Assembly: GCA_030015575.1 (NCBI GenBank)
Contig: JASDDO010000028.1
Location: 23,105,154-23,169,153 of the forward strand
Source of the DNA: Agapanthus africanus
Lineage: Eukaryota > Streptophyta > Magnoliopsida > Asparagales > Amaryllidaceae
Length of the DNA: 64,000 nucleotides
Direction of reading: 5' to 3'
Part shown: in pieces, positions 1 through 10,800 of the stretch
Layout: each line of letters opens with the position of its first letter
Position numbering within the stretch: the stretch's first letter is position 1
The notes under the pieces: model-generated
Database searches by the model: none
What the model was told of the DNA's origin: nothing
Seen by the model: the letters and a program-made list of their open reading frames with translations, nothing else
Program-made: the position numbers and the translations under genes

Positions 1-23
1 GCCCGCTAACTCAAGATCAAATC

Positions 24-1107
24 ATGGATTTGGTTACCAACAAAGTCAAAACATTGGTAGCCGAAACTGAAGCGCGAAAAAATGTTAGCAGTAGTGGGAG
101 ACCATATTCTGCTCAGTATGATCTGGTAGAATTTCCTGGCGGCTTTGTCATCCCTAAATTTGGAAGATTCGATGGGACGGGAAATGCGAATCAGCACGTC
201 GCCCACTTTAAAGCCTCATGCGGGAATACCGGGGGCAATGATGCGCTTCTCCTCCGTCGGTTCGTTAATAGATTGACCGATGTTGCTTTCGACTGGTACG
301 CGAGCATACCGGATGGTTCCGTCACGACTTTCATCCAAATGGAGTCTCTGTTTCGGCAAAGGTTCATGAGCGTCAGCGATAAGATCACTATTGCAGATCT
401 CGTAAGGACTAAACCAAAGAACAATGAAAGCAACCCGAATTTTATAACCCGATGGTGCAATCTCTCCGTCAAATGTGAACCGCCGATAGAGCAGGACCAA
501 TCTGTTAATCTCCTCGTCGGAAATCTCAACAGTTGGATAGCCCTGTTTCTATGCACCGCGGGTCTCAAAACATTCTAAAAAGCTAACCAGGAAAGTTCAG
601 ATGTTGGAACGCTCAAAGCAGGAGTCCTCTTCTAACTCCAAAAATAACAATAGGTCCTGCAAAAACCGAAAGGACGAAAATCGCAAAGGCGGAAATTCCG
701 ACGATTCTGAATCTTTCAACACCTCGACTAACCGAAATAAGCAAGGGATGAGCGCGCCTAATGCCAACCAGTCTCGGAAGCCAGTGTTTGGAAAGGGAGG
801 AGAAGCTCCACTGAAAAAGAAACTGGATAAGGTCTATTCCTTCAGAAAGGACAAGGTCTGTAAAATATTCAAAGATGCCCTAAGAAACGGTCTACAATTA
901 CCAGAATCAAAAAGACCGCAAGAAGCGAATATGAACGACGACCCTAAATACTGCCCCTATCATAGAGTGATAAGTCATGCTATTGAGGACTGTTTCGTCT
1001 TCAAAGATTGGGTCGAAAAACAATATAAGGCAGGAGAGATAAAACTGTCTAAAGGCGTGTTGGCAAACAGTCAAGCTGCGACTGCCAACTTCATACAAAA
1101 TAGCTGA
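24..1107 (+). pseudogene. Ty3/gypsy gag fragment (Tat/Athila-like), frameshifted
   Basis: Capsid-type gag of a plant Ty3/gypsy retrotransposon, which would package the element RNA. The first frame (24-578, 184 residues) shows the retrotransposon-gag pattern: FDGTGNANQHVAHFKA, then FDWYASIPDGSVTTF and LFRQRF. It stops at 576-578, and the reading continues in another frame from 601 (168 residues), so one small indel near 575-600 broke the gene. The second part is lysine/asparagine rich and ends with DDPKYCPYHRVISHAIEDC, a Cys/His block resembling the one after gag in Tat/Athila elements. The frame may begin left of the window edge. No protease or reverse transcriptase follows on this strand; repeats replace them. 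The lineage is inferred from the motifs alone. Confidence 0.8.
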
Positions 1108-1207
1108 CCACCATGTCATTAAACTGGGAATAATCGACCTCTAAGTCGTTAAACTGGAGGTGTAAAAATGTGTAAATAAAACAAAAAATATTAAAAAATA
1201 TAAAAAG

Positions 1208-1372
1208 CCGAAATGATGGGGCAACTCGCAATAAAAAAACAGCGAGTAAAAATAAAGATGAAAATAAAGCCGAAATGATGGGGTAACCGTGAATAAATAG
1301 CCGAAATGATAGGGCAATCGCGACCTTCGCGATAAGAAAAGCTGAAATGATAGAGCAATTGCGGTAAAAAAA
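1208..1372 (+). repeat. Short tandem repeat, core GCCGAAATGATGGGGCAA
   Basis: Four degenerate copies of a roughly 40-60 bp unit. Each contains a variant of GCCGAAATGATGGGGCAA followed by a variable A-rich spacer. Spacing is irregular. No coding potential is visible. Confidence 0.6.
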
Positions 1373-1388
1373 CAAAAATGCAAAAAAC

Positions 1389-2074
1389 GGCGAATGATGA
1401 GTCGCTCCTGATACCATATTCCAGTGTAACGATGCAGACGCCAACCGAACTCTGAATGTCCCAACGGCGAATGATGAGTCGCTCTTGGTACCATATTCCA
1501 ATGCAGCGATGCAGACGCCAACTAAAATCCAATTTTCCAAAATTCTTTCGGCCCTACGGTTAGTCCCCAAATTGACTACCGTATACAATCCACGGACTCA
1601 AATAATTCTCATCACGTCCATACCCTACCGTAACCACCAGTTACGCTGCTGGTCTCCGCCCTTGGAATTATGGTCCATTGGGAAGACCCACGCATGTGTC
1701 CTCACGATACATGAGGAGAATAAATTTTCGTGGGATCCTTACGACTCATAAAGAAAAAACACACTTGGGGGTCCTCACGACTCCTAAGGAGAAAATGCAC
1801 GTACGGGATCCTTACGACTCGTAGGGAGAAAATGCTTTTATGGGACCCTTACGGCCCATAAAATTGAAAAGCCTTGGGTGATAGGGATCTAAACTTGTCT
1901 CTTAAACCATCGCTTCCCAACACGGAAAGGCAAATGATGAGTTACTCCTGGCAGTATTCCAGTGCAGCAATGCAGATGCCGACCAAAAACCCAAATCCTA
2001 AGTTTTCCCAACGGCGAATGATGAGTCGCTCCTGGTACCATATTCCAGTACAGCGATGCAGACGCCAATAAAGT
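1389..2074 (+). repeat. Dispersed direct repeat, core GGCGAATGATGAGTCGCTCC
   Basis: Copies of a ~65-75 bp unit begin near 1389, 1466, 1929 and 2013. Two further, more diverged copies lie at about 4737 and 4823, right of the solo LTR. Each copy runs on through 'ccatattccagtg.agcgatgcagacgcca'-like sequence. The same family on both flanks supports the LTR having landed inside this repeat region. Confidence 0.7.
1730..1855 (+). repeat. Direct repeat copy 1, core CCTTACGACTCATAAAG
   Basis: A block of three sub-units containing 'ccttacgactcataaag', 'cctcacgactcctaaggag' and 'ccttacgactcgtaggg', each followed by an 'aaaatgc'-type tail. A closely matching block lies at about 2400-2520. Confidence 0.6.
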
Positions 2075-2399
2075 CCCGAAATTCATCCGGCCCTACGGTT
2101 TGGATCATACATCCTTCAAAACCGTATACAATCCACGGGCGTAAAACGATCCCAATCTCTCCCAAGTCCTATCGGCGAGACCACATTCAAAGTCCCACCG
2201 GCGATGAAAAGTCCCCTCCCCCCAAAAAAAGGGTATGTCCACAAGCAAAATGTGCACGGATGAAAACCCGAAAGAGTTCCGTGAGTAAAAACAACAGGAC
2301 TGCTGGCGAGTTTGTGAAAACCCGAAAGGGCGCAAACTCGTGAAAAAGAGATGAAATGCACTCGCAAAGTCCTCTCGACTTTATGAGGAGAAAATTCCC

Positions 2400-2521
2400 G
2401 CGTGAGATCCTTACGACTCATAAAGAAGCAACACACTTGGGGGTCCTCACGACTCCTAAGGAGAAAATACAACTACGAGATCCTTTCGACTCGTAGGGAT
2501 AAAATACTTTTATGGGAACCT
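2400..2521 (+). repeat. Direct repeat copy 2, core CCTTACGACTCATAAAG
   Basis: Second copy of the block at 1730-1855, with the same order of sub-units. It is cut at 2521 by the solo LTR and resumes at 4658. Confidence 0.6.
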
Positions 2522-4652
2522 TGTAAGTCTACGCTAGTGCCCCGGCAGTCTACAGACGCCATATGCGGAACAAAAACTTTTAAACTGGCGCTATCGTATA
2601 CTTTAACCCGGATCTGCCATTATTGCTAAACTAACATACTGTAAAGAGTGTAGAAAGATTGTACCGAACGATCCGAGTCCTTCGTTCTTCAACCATCATC
2701 CCACGCTCCGTTGCGGCTGCTCCGATCTCGTCGATCTCTGATCTCCTCGTCGAGGTGGCACCACATGATCGGTTCTTTAAACGGGCTCCCGCCTCTGACT
2801 CGAGGCAACTCGATCGTCAAGTTTGCTAAAAGAGACGACCAAGATTGATGTAGAGAATGAGTAGATGACTTTGTCTCACTTCGTCCAAATCCGTGGACGA
2901 TCGGTTAATGAAGTTGCCGTGGAAATCGGGTGATGGAATGAAATGGACTGTGAAATTCCATACACCGATAAAACCTATCATAATCTTTTCTCTCTAAAAT
3001 GAAACCAACAAGTGAGAGTGAAAGAGTGTATGAGGAGAGAGAGAGAGGGCAAGCCATATATAGCAAGAGGGAGGTGACCGTAGGAGAGGGGGGTGACCAC
3101 AAGAGAATGCTTCTCACTTCAAAAATATCTTAAGCAATCCAAAACCATTAATAACAAAGCATGAATCACTAAACCTAGTCACCCTTTTAATAAATGCAAC
3201 CAATGAAAACCCTACACCAATAAACCTAGTCACCAAATTCTAGAACCTTCTAGAAGTACGACTCACCTCATCAGAAGAAAAGATAAATCCGTCTTTAACA
3301 GAATGTTAAAAGATGGCTGATAGAAAACTGGAAACTGGCAACTTCCAAAAGTGATCCTGAAACGACTTTCAGGAAAACCCCGAAACTGTATAAATATACC
3401 CGCATTTGTATTACGACCGAATACAAATGCAACTGAGACAAAGATATTATACCTACTCAATATAATACTCGGATCCGGCTTAAACCAAAGCCGACCAGTA
3501 TTATCTGCCCGAAAAATAACACGTGCGTAAACGCACGTGCATTTTCCGAACCCTGCCATAATACCATACGGCCTCTACAACGTTTCGCCCGAACTTGGGA
3601 AACTGTCTGTGGGGGACTCTAATGACTCGTCAGCACCCTGGCAGTGGGTTTAACCACAAACCGTCAGCGGCACTAGCAATGCGTAACGGCTGCCCATGGA
3701 CTGACCTCAAGGGATGCCGATGAGCGCACTCATCCGGAAAACCCTACTGAGCCTAACAGTGACAATGTATATACAGTCCGGTCCGTTCGTCTATGAGTAT
3801 CGCATATCTGCCTAGGGGGCTAGAAACGTCAGACCCCCAATAGCAGTATAAATCGTGTCGGAGTGAAGCCCAATTACACCCTGAGATACTACTGGAGTAC
3901 CTACCAGTAAATCTCCTGCCATGGCCATGGACTTTGTGTAATGGCTCTCCTAGACACAGCACGACCTCGCCCCCAATACCGGGAGAGACGAATCCCCTGC
4001 CGATCCGCTCACGTGCCTCCATATGGCTCGGGACTGTACCCAAAAGCTACCTGTTTGCACGACTCCTTTGAGCCGTGGTAGGGTAGAAATCAAAGCACAG
4101 TGGGAACTCACACGAGACAAATGACGACCTCAGGTCGATGAACTAACCTGTACACATGTCACCAGGGAACTGCTATCTGACGATAGGTATAGTACTAACT
4201 AGCAGATTCCCGGCGAGTCCTGTCCGGTGTACTCATAACCCAATGAGCACCTGTATACATCTTAGGTGATCCAACTGACACCAGTGGCTTGTGAGACCGG
4301 CCACCGCCCCTCGTCGGGGTCTCGACTGTACACACTAGTCTACTCCGGAGTATCGATGCCCTGTCTCGAAACTCCCACGACTAGGGACTACAATTAAGGA
4401 TATGCATATAAACTACCCAACTCTCACGTATATGATCGCCATCATACAGTTGGTAGTAAAGCAAGATCCTAAGGGCTCTATCAAAGTGTAACATGCAATC
4501 AGTCACCTGAACATGTACACGACTGATAAAGGCAAACCAGATAGCATACTATCATCTCGAGTAAGACTGTGCTACCGGGATAGGTCCTCCGCAATCATTG
4601 CAATCACGTACCTGCGATCCAATAATTGACTATGAGGGCACTATCTCCAACA
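2522..4652 (-). mobile_element. Copia-type solo LTR (2,131 bp) with perfect 5-bp TSD
   Basis: The segment begins TG at 2522 and ends CA at 4651-4652. It is flanked by AACCT on both sides (2517-2521 and 4653-4657). Read on the minus strand it starts TGTTGGAGATAGTGCCC, the style of start found in large plant copia LTRs of the Angela/SIRE/BARE type. Removing it and one TSD restores 'ttatgggaaccttacggctcata', which matches the uninterrupted paralogous sequence at about 1835-1865. There is no internal region, so it is a solo LTR left by recombination between two LTRs. A related, shorter LTR lies at 17163-19137. The boundaries are seen directly; the lineage is inferred. Confidence 0.9.
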
Positions 4653-4657
4653 AACCT

Positions 4658-4960
4658 TACGGCTCATAAAATTAAAAAGTCTTAGGTGATAGCGACCTAA
4701 ACCTGTCTCCTAAGCTATCGCTCCCCAACGGGCAAAGGCAAATGATGATTCGCTCCTGATACCATATTCCAGTGTAAGCGGTGCTAATGCCAAACCAAAA
4801 CCAAAATCCCATGACCTCCCAGGGAAAATTATGAGTTGCTCCTGGCATTATTCCAGTGCTGCAATACTGATGCTAAACAAATTCCAAATTCCTCTCAAAT
4901 TCAAAAGTCCCGCCGAACAAGGCAAAAATCAAACAAATCAAACCAACCAATTCCAACAAG
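4658..4960. repeat. Right-hand remainder of the gag-bearing element
   Basis: Resumes the sequence broken by the solo LTR. It includes two diverged copies of the GGCGAATGATGAGTCGCTCC family (about 4737 and 4823) and a second copy of the block at 1850-1920 ('aagtcttaggtgatagcgacctaaacctg'-like). No gene. Confidence 0.6.
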
Positions 4961-5790
4961 CTCTGTGCCGGAATCATGCTTCGTCTCAGAGTGTACCCCG
5001 TGTCGAAATCAAGCTTCGCCTCGGTGTATTTGCCTTCCCTGTCGGAATTATGCATCGGCTCGGAATCAACCAGCGACCTCGGAATCAACAAGCGACCTCC
5101 TGGTTGGATTTAAGCTCCGCCTCGGAATCAAGTCGACCAACAAGCTCTGCGCGAGGAATCAAGTCGACCAACAAGCTCTGCGCCGGAATCATACTTCGTC
5201 TCAGAGTGTACCCCGCGTCGAAATCAAGCCTCGCCTCGGTGTACATGTCTTCCCTGTCGGAATTATATTTCGGCTCGGAATCAAACAGCGACCTCCTCGT
5301 CGGAATTAAGCTCCGCCTCGGAATCAAGTCGACCAACAAACTCTGCGTCGGAATCATGCTTCATCTCAGTGTACCCTGTGTCGAAATCATGCTTCGTCTC
5401 GGTGTCTGCCTTCCCTGTCGGAATTATACTTCGGCTCGGAATCAACCAGCGACCTCCTCGTCGGAATTAAGCTCCGCCTCGGAATTATGCTTCGCCTGTG
5501 AATCAACCTCTGCATCGAAATTATGCTTCTGTCTGCTGCTCGTCGGAATTATGCTTCGACCCCCGGGAATCATGCTCCACTCTTCGGAATTATGCTCCGA
5601 TCCCTGGAATCATGCTTCGCTCTTCGGAATTATACTCTGATCCTTAGAATCATGCTCCGCTCTTCAGGAATGATGCTCCGATCCCGGAATTATGCTCCAA
5701 TTCTCGGAATTATGCTCCGATCCCCGGAATTATGCTCCTGGGATGATGCTCCGCCCCTGGAATGATGTTCCACCTCGAAGTCCAACTTCA
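4960..5790 (+). repeat. Tandem array of GGAAT(C/T)ATGCT(C/T)CG units
   Basis: About 830 bp of short direct repeats. The left half has longer units that alternate 'ggaatcaagc.ccgcctc' with 'gtcgaccaacaagctctgc'. The right half (about 5470-5790) condenses to units of 20-27 bp such as GGAATTATGCTCCGATCCC. Open frames of up to 269 codons that cross the array (4831-5640) follow from its repetition and are not credible genes. Sequence to 5854 is unique-looking. Confidence 0.8.
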
Positions 5791-6160
5791 AGATCCATCA
5801 ATTTCATGCACACAACTCATATACGTAGTGTGCATTCATTGATGGGAGGCATTTTGTTGGGGTTAAAATTTGCTGACCAAGTCAAAATCAAGGTCAACCC
5901 CAAGTAAGCGGGACCGAGCCCAAGCAAGTGGGCCCATGCCCAAGTTGAGCCCCATGGCCGGCCTCCTCCATGCCAAAATAAAAATCATGTAATAAATAAT
6001 TTTGATGTAATTTTTTATGCATGAATGTAAGCAAAATGGGCATAAAGCCAAATTTTTGTAAAGCCCATGGCTCATGGGCAAAAGAAGTGAGCACATGAGG
6101 CATGTGATAGGCAAAATGCTATTTTGTAAAGCCCAGAAGGCTATATGTAAATGTGTAAGC

Positions 6161-6170
6161 CTATATAAGG
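6161..6170 (+). promoter_or_regulatory. TATA box of the LTR-like segment
   Basis: ctatataagg lies about 70-80 bp before a CT-rich initiator-like stretch and about 300 bp from the presumed LTR start, as in many copia LTRs. Function is inferred from position. Confidence 0.4.
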
Positions 6171-6469
6171 CAACATGATGATGAATAAAGCAAAAAAAAA
6201 TTCATTCTCCCCAAAAAACTAGGGTTTGTGCCTTCACTCTCTCTTTTTCAAGTTCTTCCCTCTTCCTTTTCATTTTCCATTTTCCAAATAAATCAAGAGC
6301 TTAACTCTTGTTTTTTGAACTAAATAAAGTTTTACCATAAACCCACCTCCCAAAACTCTATCAAGAGAAGAAAAAGGGTCTTTTTTTTTATCATCCAAGA
6401 TCTAGATCTTGGAGTTTCAAGAGAACCCATTTTTGGTTTTTTCTCAAAAAAGAAAGGAGAAAATCTTTT

Positions 6470-7215
6470 GGAGTTTAACTCCACAAATAAAATTATTTTG
6501 GAGTTTGACTCTATAATAAAAACTTTTTTTGTAGAGTTTAATTCCGAATAAAATTGTTTTGGGAGTTTAAATCCAAATAATTTTTTTAGAGTTTAACTTC
6601 ATCACACAAAAAAATTCCCTTTTAGAGCTCCTGCTTTCTCTCACGTGAGGGAGAGGGAAAGCTCCCACTCCTTTTCACGTGAGGGGAGGGGAGTTTAACT
6701 CCACACCACATTAAATCTTTTTTGGAGTTTAACTCCACAATAAAAATCTTTTTGGAGTTGAACTCCATTTAAAATTCTTTTGGAGTTTAACTCCACATTT
6801 AAAATTCTTTCGGAGTTCAACTCCACAATAAAAATTCTTTCGGTGTTTAACTCCATTTAAATTCTTTCGGAGTTTAACTCCACAAATAAAATTATTTTGA
6901 GATTCTTTTTGGGGAGTTTAACTCCACATTAAATCTTTCTGGAGTTGAACTCCATTTAAAATTCTTTTGGAGTTTAACTTCGCAATAAAAATCTTTTCAG
7001 AGTTGAACTCCATTTAAAATTCATTAGGAGCTTTGCTCCATTTAAAATTCTTTTTTGGAGTTGAACTCCGTTTAAAACTCTTTTTGGAGTTTAACTCCAC
7101 AATAAAAATCCTTCTGGAGTTAAACTCCATTTAAAATCTTTTTGGAGTTGAACTCCATATTTAAAATCTTTCTGGAGTTGAACTCCACAAAAAAAATCTT
7201 TTGGAGTTGAAACCC
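6470..7215. repeat. Array of GGAGTTTAACTCC palindromes
   Basis: Roughly twenty or more copies of the near-perfect palindrome GGAGTT(T/G)AACTCC lie 20-40 bp apart, joined by A/T-rich linkers such as 'acaataaaaatctttt'. Some copies carry one change in an arm. Both strands can form a short stem at every copy. It lies downstream of the LTR TATA box, so it would be transcribed if the LTR is active. Confidence 0.85.
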
Positions 7216-7837
7216 ATATAAAAAAAACCGTTTTTTTGGAGCACTTTTTGCCCCCATCACATGCTAGCAGGTGAGGGGGAGGGCTCCCATTTAATGGGAG
7301 CCCTTTTGGCCCCCCTCACATGTCACATGCTGGCATGTGAAGGGTCACATGCTGGCATGTGATGGCTTCCCTCACATGCTGGCATGTCGGAGCCCAGGTT
7401 CCCCCCTTTTTTATTTTAATTTTCTTTTCTTTTCTTTATTTTAATATTTTTTATTTAAAAAATAAATATTAAATAAATTATAAATAATATTTTTAAATTA
7501 AAATTAAAAAAAGTTTCTCTAAATATTTATTTACTTATTTATTTTTGATTTTTTTAAATAAAAATATATATATCTTCTTTTAACAAATGGAACAAAACAA
7601 AAAAACATACACCAACGTATCGCATTGAGTTCGCATGTCTAGTTTGACCCGTCAAATCGGAGATTCCCTCGCTTCAAAGGCGAGAGGTAATTAACGGAAG
7701 CTTAGTCCGCGGCTGCCGGAGATTCGGATCCCTACAATCAATAAAGCTCAGTCTACCCTAGGCAGGGGGAATCTGTACTGCGCCTGACAAGCGCGTGCGT
7801 ATTCCCATCTCAATAGGGTGACGAAAAACACCCTACA

Positions 7838-10800
7838 CATGGTTAATAGCGCCATAGTATCCTGAAGTATTGACTTCCAACTGACTAGAGATTCTGCAAC
7901 TATATATACATAGCCTACAGTAGATTTTCTCTTATCCAAATCACCGGCGTAATCAATATCTACATATCCCTACAACTGGCTCGATTATTTTCTGACTTGT
8001 GAAAGAATAAACCGAGATCTTTACTTTCTTTTAAATACCGAATTTTCCACTTTACTGCTTTCCAATAGAGTTCTTCTGGATTTGACATGTACCGGCTAAC
8101 CAGACTTACCACATAGAATATGTCTAGACGTGTGCATACCATAACGTACATCTACTACTCGATACTGTGCATATTAGAGACCGTATTGAATGGACTTTAA
8201 TACTTAGCATACGGTCGCTAATGGGTATTAGCAACCGTCCAAATTTTATACGGTCGCTAATACCCGGTCGCAGAAAAAATAGTCGCTAATAAACGTATTA
8301 GCGACCGTTTATGCGGTCGCTAATACGTGCGATATAAAGTGAAAATAAGTACAATTAATAGTATTGGCGACCGTCCAAACGGTCGTCAATACTTACATTA
8401 TATTTTTTTTAAAACAAGGAATGGTCTGGCCATTGTTTGTGGCGACGGTAGTGGCGGAGGGAGGAGAGAGGTTGTGATGGCACTGGTCATGGATCGGTGA
8501 ACGATCGAGCAGGTTGTGGCGGAGCTCGGACTCTTCCCCTCATTTCATCTCATCGCCGCCGCGTTCTCGATCCTTATTGTCGTGTATCAGTGAACTCATA
8601 TTTATGAAATTCATCTTTAAAATCTCTTCTTTCTTCTTTCTTTTCCCCAACTATTTCTTAATCTTTCACTTGATCGGTGAGCCCATGTTTATTTGCTCCA
8701 AGATGGCATTTTTTTTGCTTTTTTCCTTAAATCACAAGAAAAGAGACTAAAACTAAATAGAGCTTCTGATTTTGATGAAGACATAGAAATCAAATCCCAT
8801 AATTGGGAACGAAAAAACACTTAATAATACAACAAAATTTATTTTAGAGAGAGAGAAGAAGACCCTGTTGGTTTGTTGGTTTGGTGTTTGAGCAGCAATT
8901 CCTCCAAGAAATCAATAAATTTTGCAAAATCAACAAGACTTCAGCTGAAGGAGATTAAAAAAGCAGGAAGAAAAAAAATGAGAGAGAAAGGGAGTTGGGA
9001 ACTATTTGAAGGAGAATAAGTATTTTTATGGATTTAAATTGATGAAAATTTTGAGGATTCCCGCTTCGCCGTTGGTTTATTTTCATAGGTATTAGCGACC
9101 ATATAAATGATCTCTAATACCTGAACGGTCTCTAATACTTGGTGTCTAAAATGCGTGATGTATTAGCGACCGTTTATACGGTCTTTAATACCTAGACAGT
9201 CTCTAATAGTGTATTAGGGACCGTTCAAAAATTAACAGTCTCTAATACACAGTCTCTAATACTTACGTTTTTTAGTGGTGATTAGCGATTCCACCGCACT
9301 AGCATATGTTATTCGAGACATCTTTTTTTTCTCCTCCACTGATTTCGGACACTCCTTGGAGGATAACTTGAAATGACCGGCGATAGGGGTGCTCATCTGT
9401 CTTGAGTCATTCATGTTGAATCTCTCCAACACTTTTTTAATATACCTTCTTTAGAATAGCCATAACTTTTCAGCCTTCCTGTCCATCCTAAGAATCTTCT
9501 ATACTTCACCTAAATTCTTCATGTCAAATTATGCACTCAATGAAACTTTGAACGCCTTTATTTCCGCCATGCTCTCAGAAGCAATCAACATCTCATCGAC
9601 ATATAGGAGTAGATATATCGACGAGCTATCCTTAAGCCGTTTCAAGTACACACAGCTGGCATACTCAAATCAAGAGTGGTTGGTCTTCTTCATAAATAAA
9701 ATCAAAGCGCTTGTACCACTTTCTGGAAGATTACTTCAACCCATATAGAGACCGCTTGAGTTTACATACGTGATCCTCCTTGTCGGGCTCAACAAATCCT
9801 TTAGGTTACCTCATGAGGATTGTCTCTTCTAACTCACCATGCAGAAAGGTCGTTTTCATGTCCATTTGTTCCAACTCTAAATTCTGAAGTGATACCTTTA
9901 CCAACAAAACTCGAATAGATGTATGCTTGACTATAGGTAAGAAAATCTCGTTGTAGTCAATCCCTTTCTTTTGAGAAAAACCCTTCGCAACCAGTCTTGC
10001 CTTGTATTGCTCAAAATCCTTTTTCCTGAATACCCACTTGCGGTCAATAGCCTTTTTTCCCTTTTGGTGGCTTAATCAGTTTCCACGTTCCATTCTTTCG
10101 AAGTGACTCCATTTTCTCTGTCATCGTAACAATCCATTGATCCCTATTCTCTTATCCAATAGCCTCCTGATAAGAGCTGGATCTCCGCTATCGGTGACTA
10201 GAGCAAATACGACCATACCTTCGAAACTGTACCTGACTGGTATCTTATGTGTAAGTGCCGATCTCCTTAACGCCATTTTCTGTGTGTCCTGTTGGGGTTA
10301 GTTCTCACCGTATGTCTCTTTATTCCGCATGTCTATTTCCGCATCAATAGGCTGAAATTGTGTTTCAGTGTATGTATCCTTATAAGTGCTAGAAAACACC
10401 ACCCCCACCAGATCATTGTCATCTTATACTTTACATGTCGCCTTATTGTCTTCAGCCACGTCATTCTACATGAATTCCTCATCGAAAATCACATCTCGGC
10501 TAGTGAATACTCTTTTGTTTTCCGAATCCATAACTTGTAACTTTTAACTCCAAGTTTGAATCCCAAAAAAAACACCTTTTTGATTTTGTATCCAGCTTAG
10601 TCATGTCCTTCTGATTCACGAGTGAGTAAGCATGGCATCTAAACACTCGTAACGAATCACAACTGACTGGCTCTCCTCTTCATATTTCTTCTGGGATATG
10701 AAGATTTATGGCTGTAGATGGAGATCTGTTAACCAAATAGCACGCATGATTCACCGCCTATGCTCAAAAGTCCTCAGAAAGTCCTGAATGCAACCGCATA

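Larger units (their letters stand above)
1108..2521. repeat. Noncoding, repeat-rich remainder of the gag-bearing element (left part)
   Basis: No supportable gene. The stretch is built of several short families repeated in direct orientation, described in the next entries. It continues after the inserted solo LTR at 4658. The same phrases recur on both sides of that LTR (for example a 'ttatggg..cccttacgg..cataaaatt' block at about 1835-1865 and across 2511-2521/4658-4675), so it is one older unit that was later split. Confidence 0.6.
5855..7837 (+). mobile_element. LTR-like segment in + orientation, boundaries inferred
   Basis: Starts TGTTGGGGTTAAAATTTGC, a copia-style LTR start. It has a TATA box (ctatataagg, 6161-6170), a CT-rich stretch at about 6236-6300 typical of an LTR transcript start, a long palindrome array (own entry), an A/T-rich tract (7420-7570) and a possible end at CCCTACA (7831-7837). 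Recognisable copia coding sequence of another element resumes at 7838. Flanks CATTT (5850-5854) and CATGG (7838-7842) match at only three of five bases, so the right end could instead be near 7736. No coding region inside. Confidence 0.45.

Noticed and set aside
1091..1588. 165-codon minus-strand frame rich in Phe/Leu
   Set aside because: Complement of A-rich tandem repeats; no start or domain evidence.
4831..5640. 269-codon open frame
   Set aside because: Runs through a tandem array; the length follows from repetition without stops.
6470..7215. CRISPR-like appearance of spaced short palindromic repeats
   Set aside because: Spacers are similar A/T-rich linkers, repeats are only 13 bp and the context is a plant LTR; not a CRISPR array.
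8514..8750. 78-codon frame inside the CACTA-like element
   Set aside because: Low-complexity Phe-rich sequence without transposase similarity.
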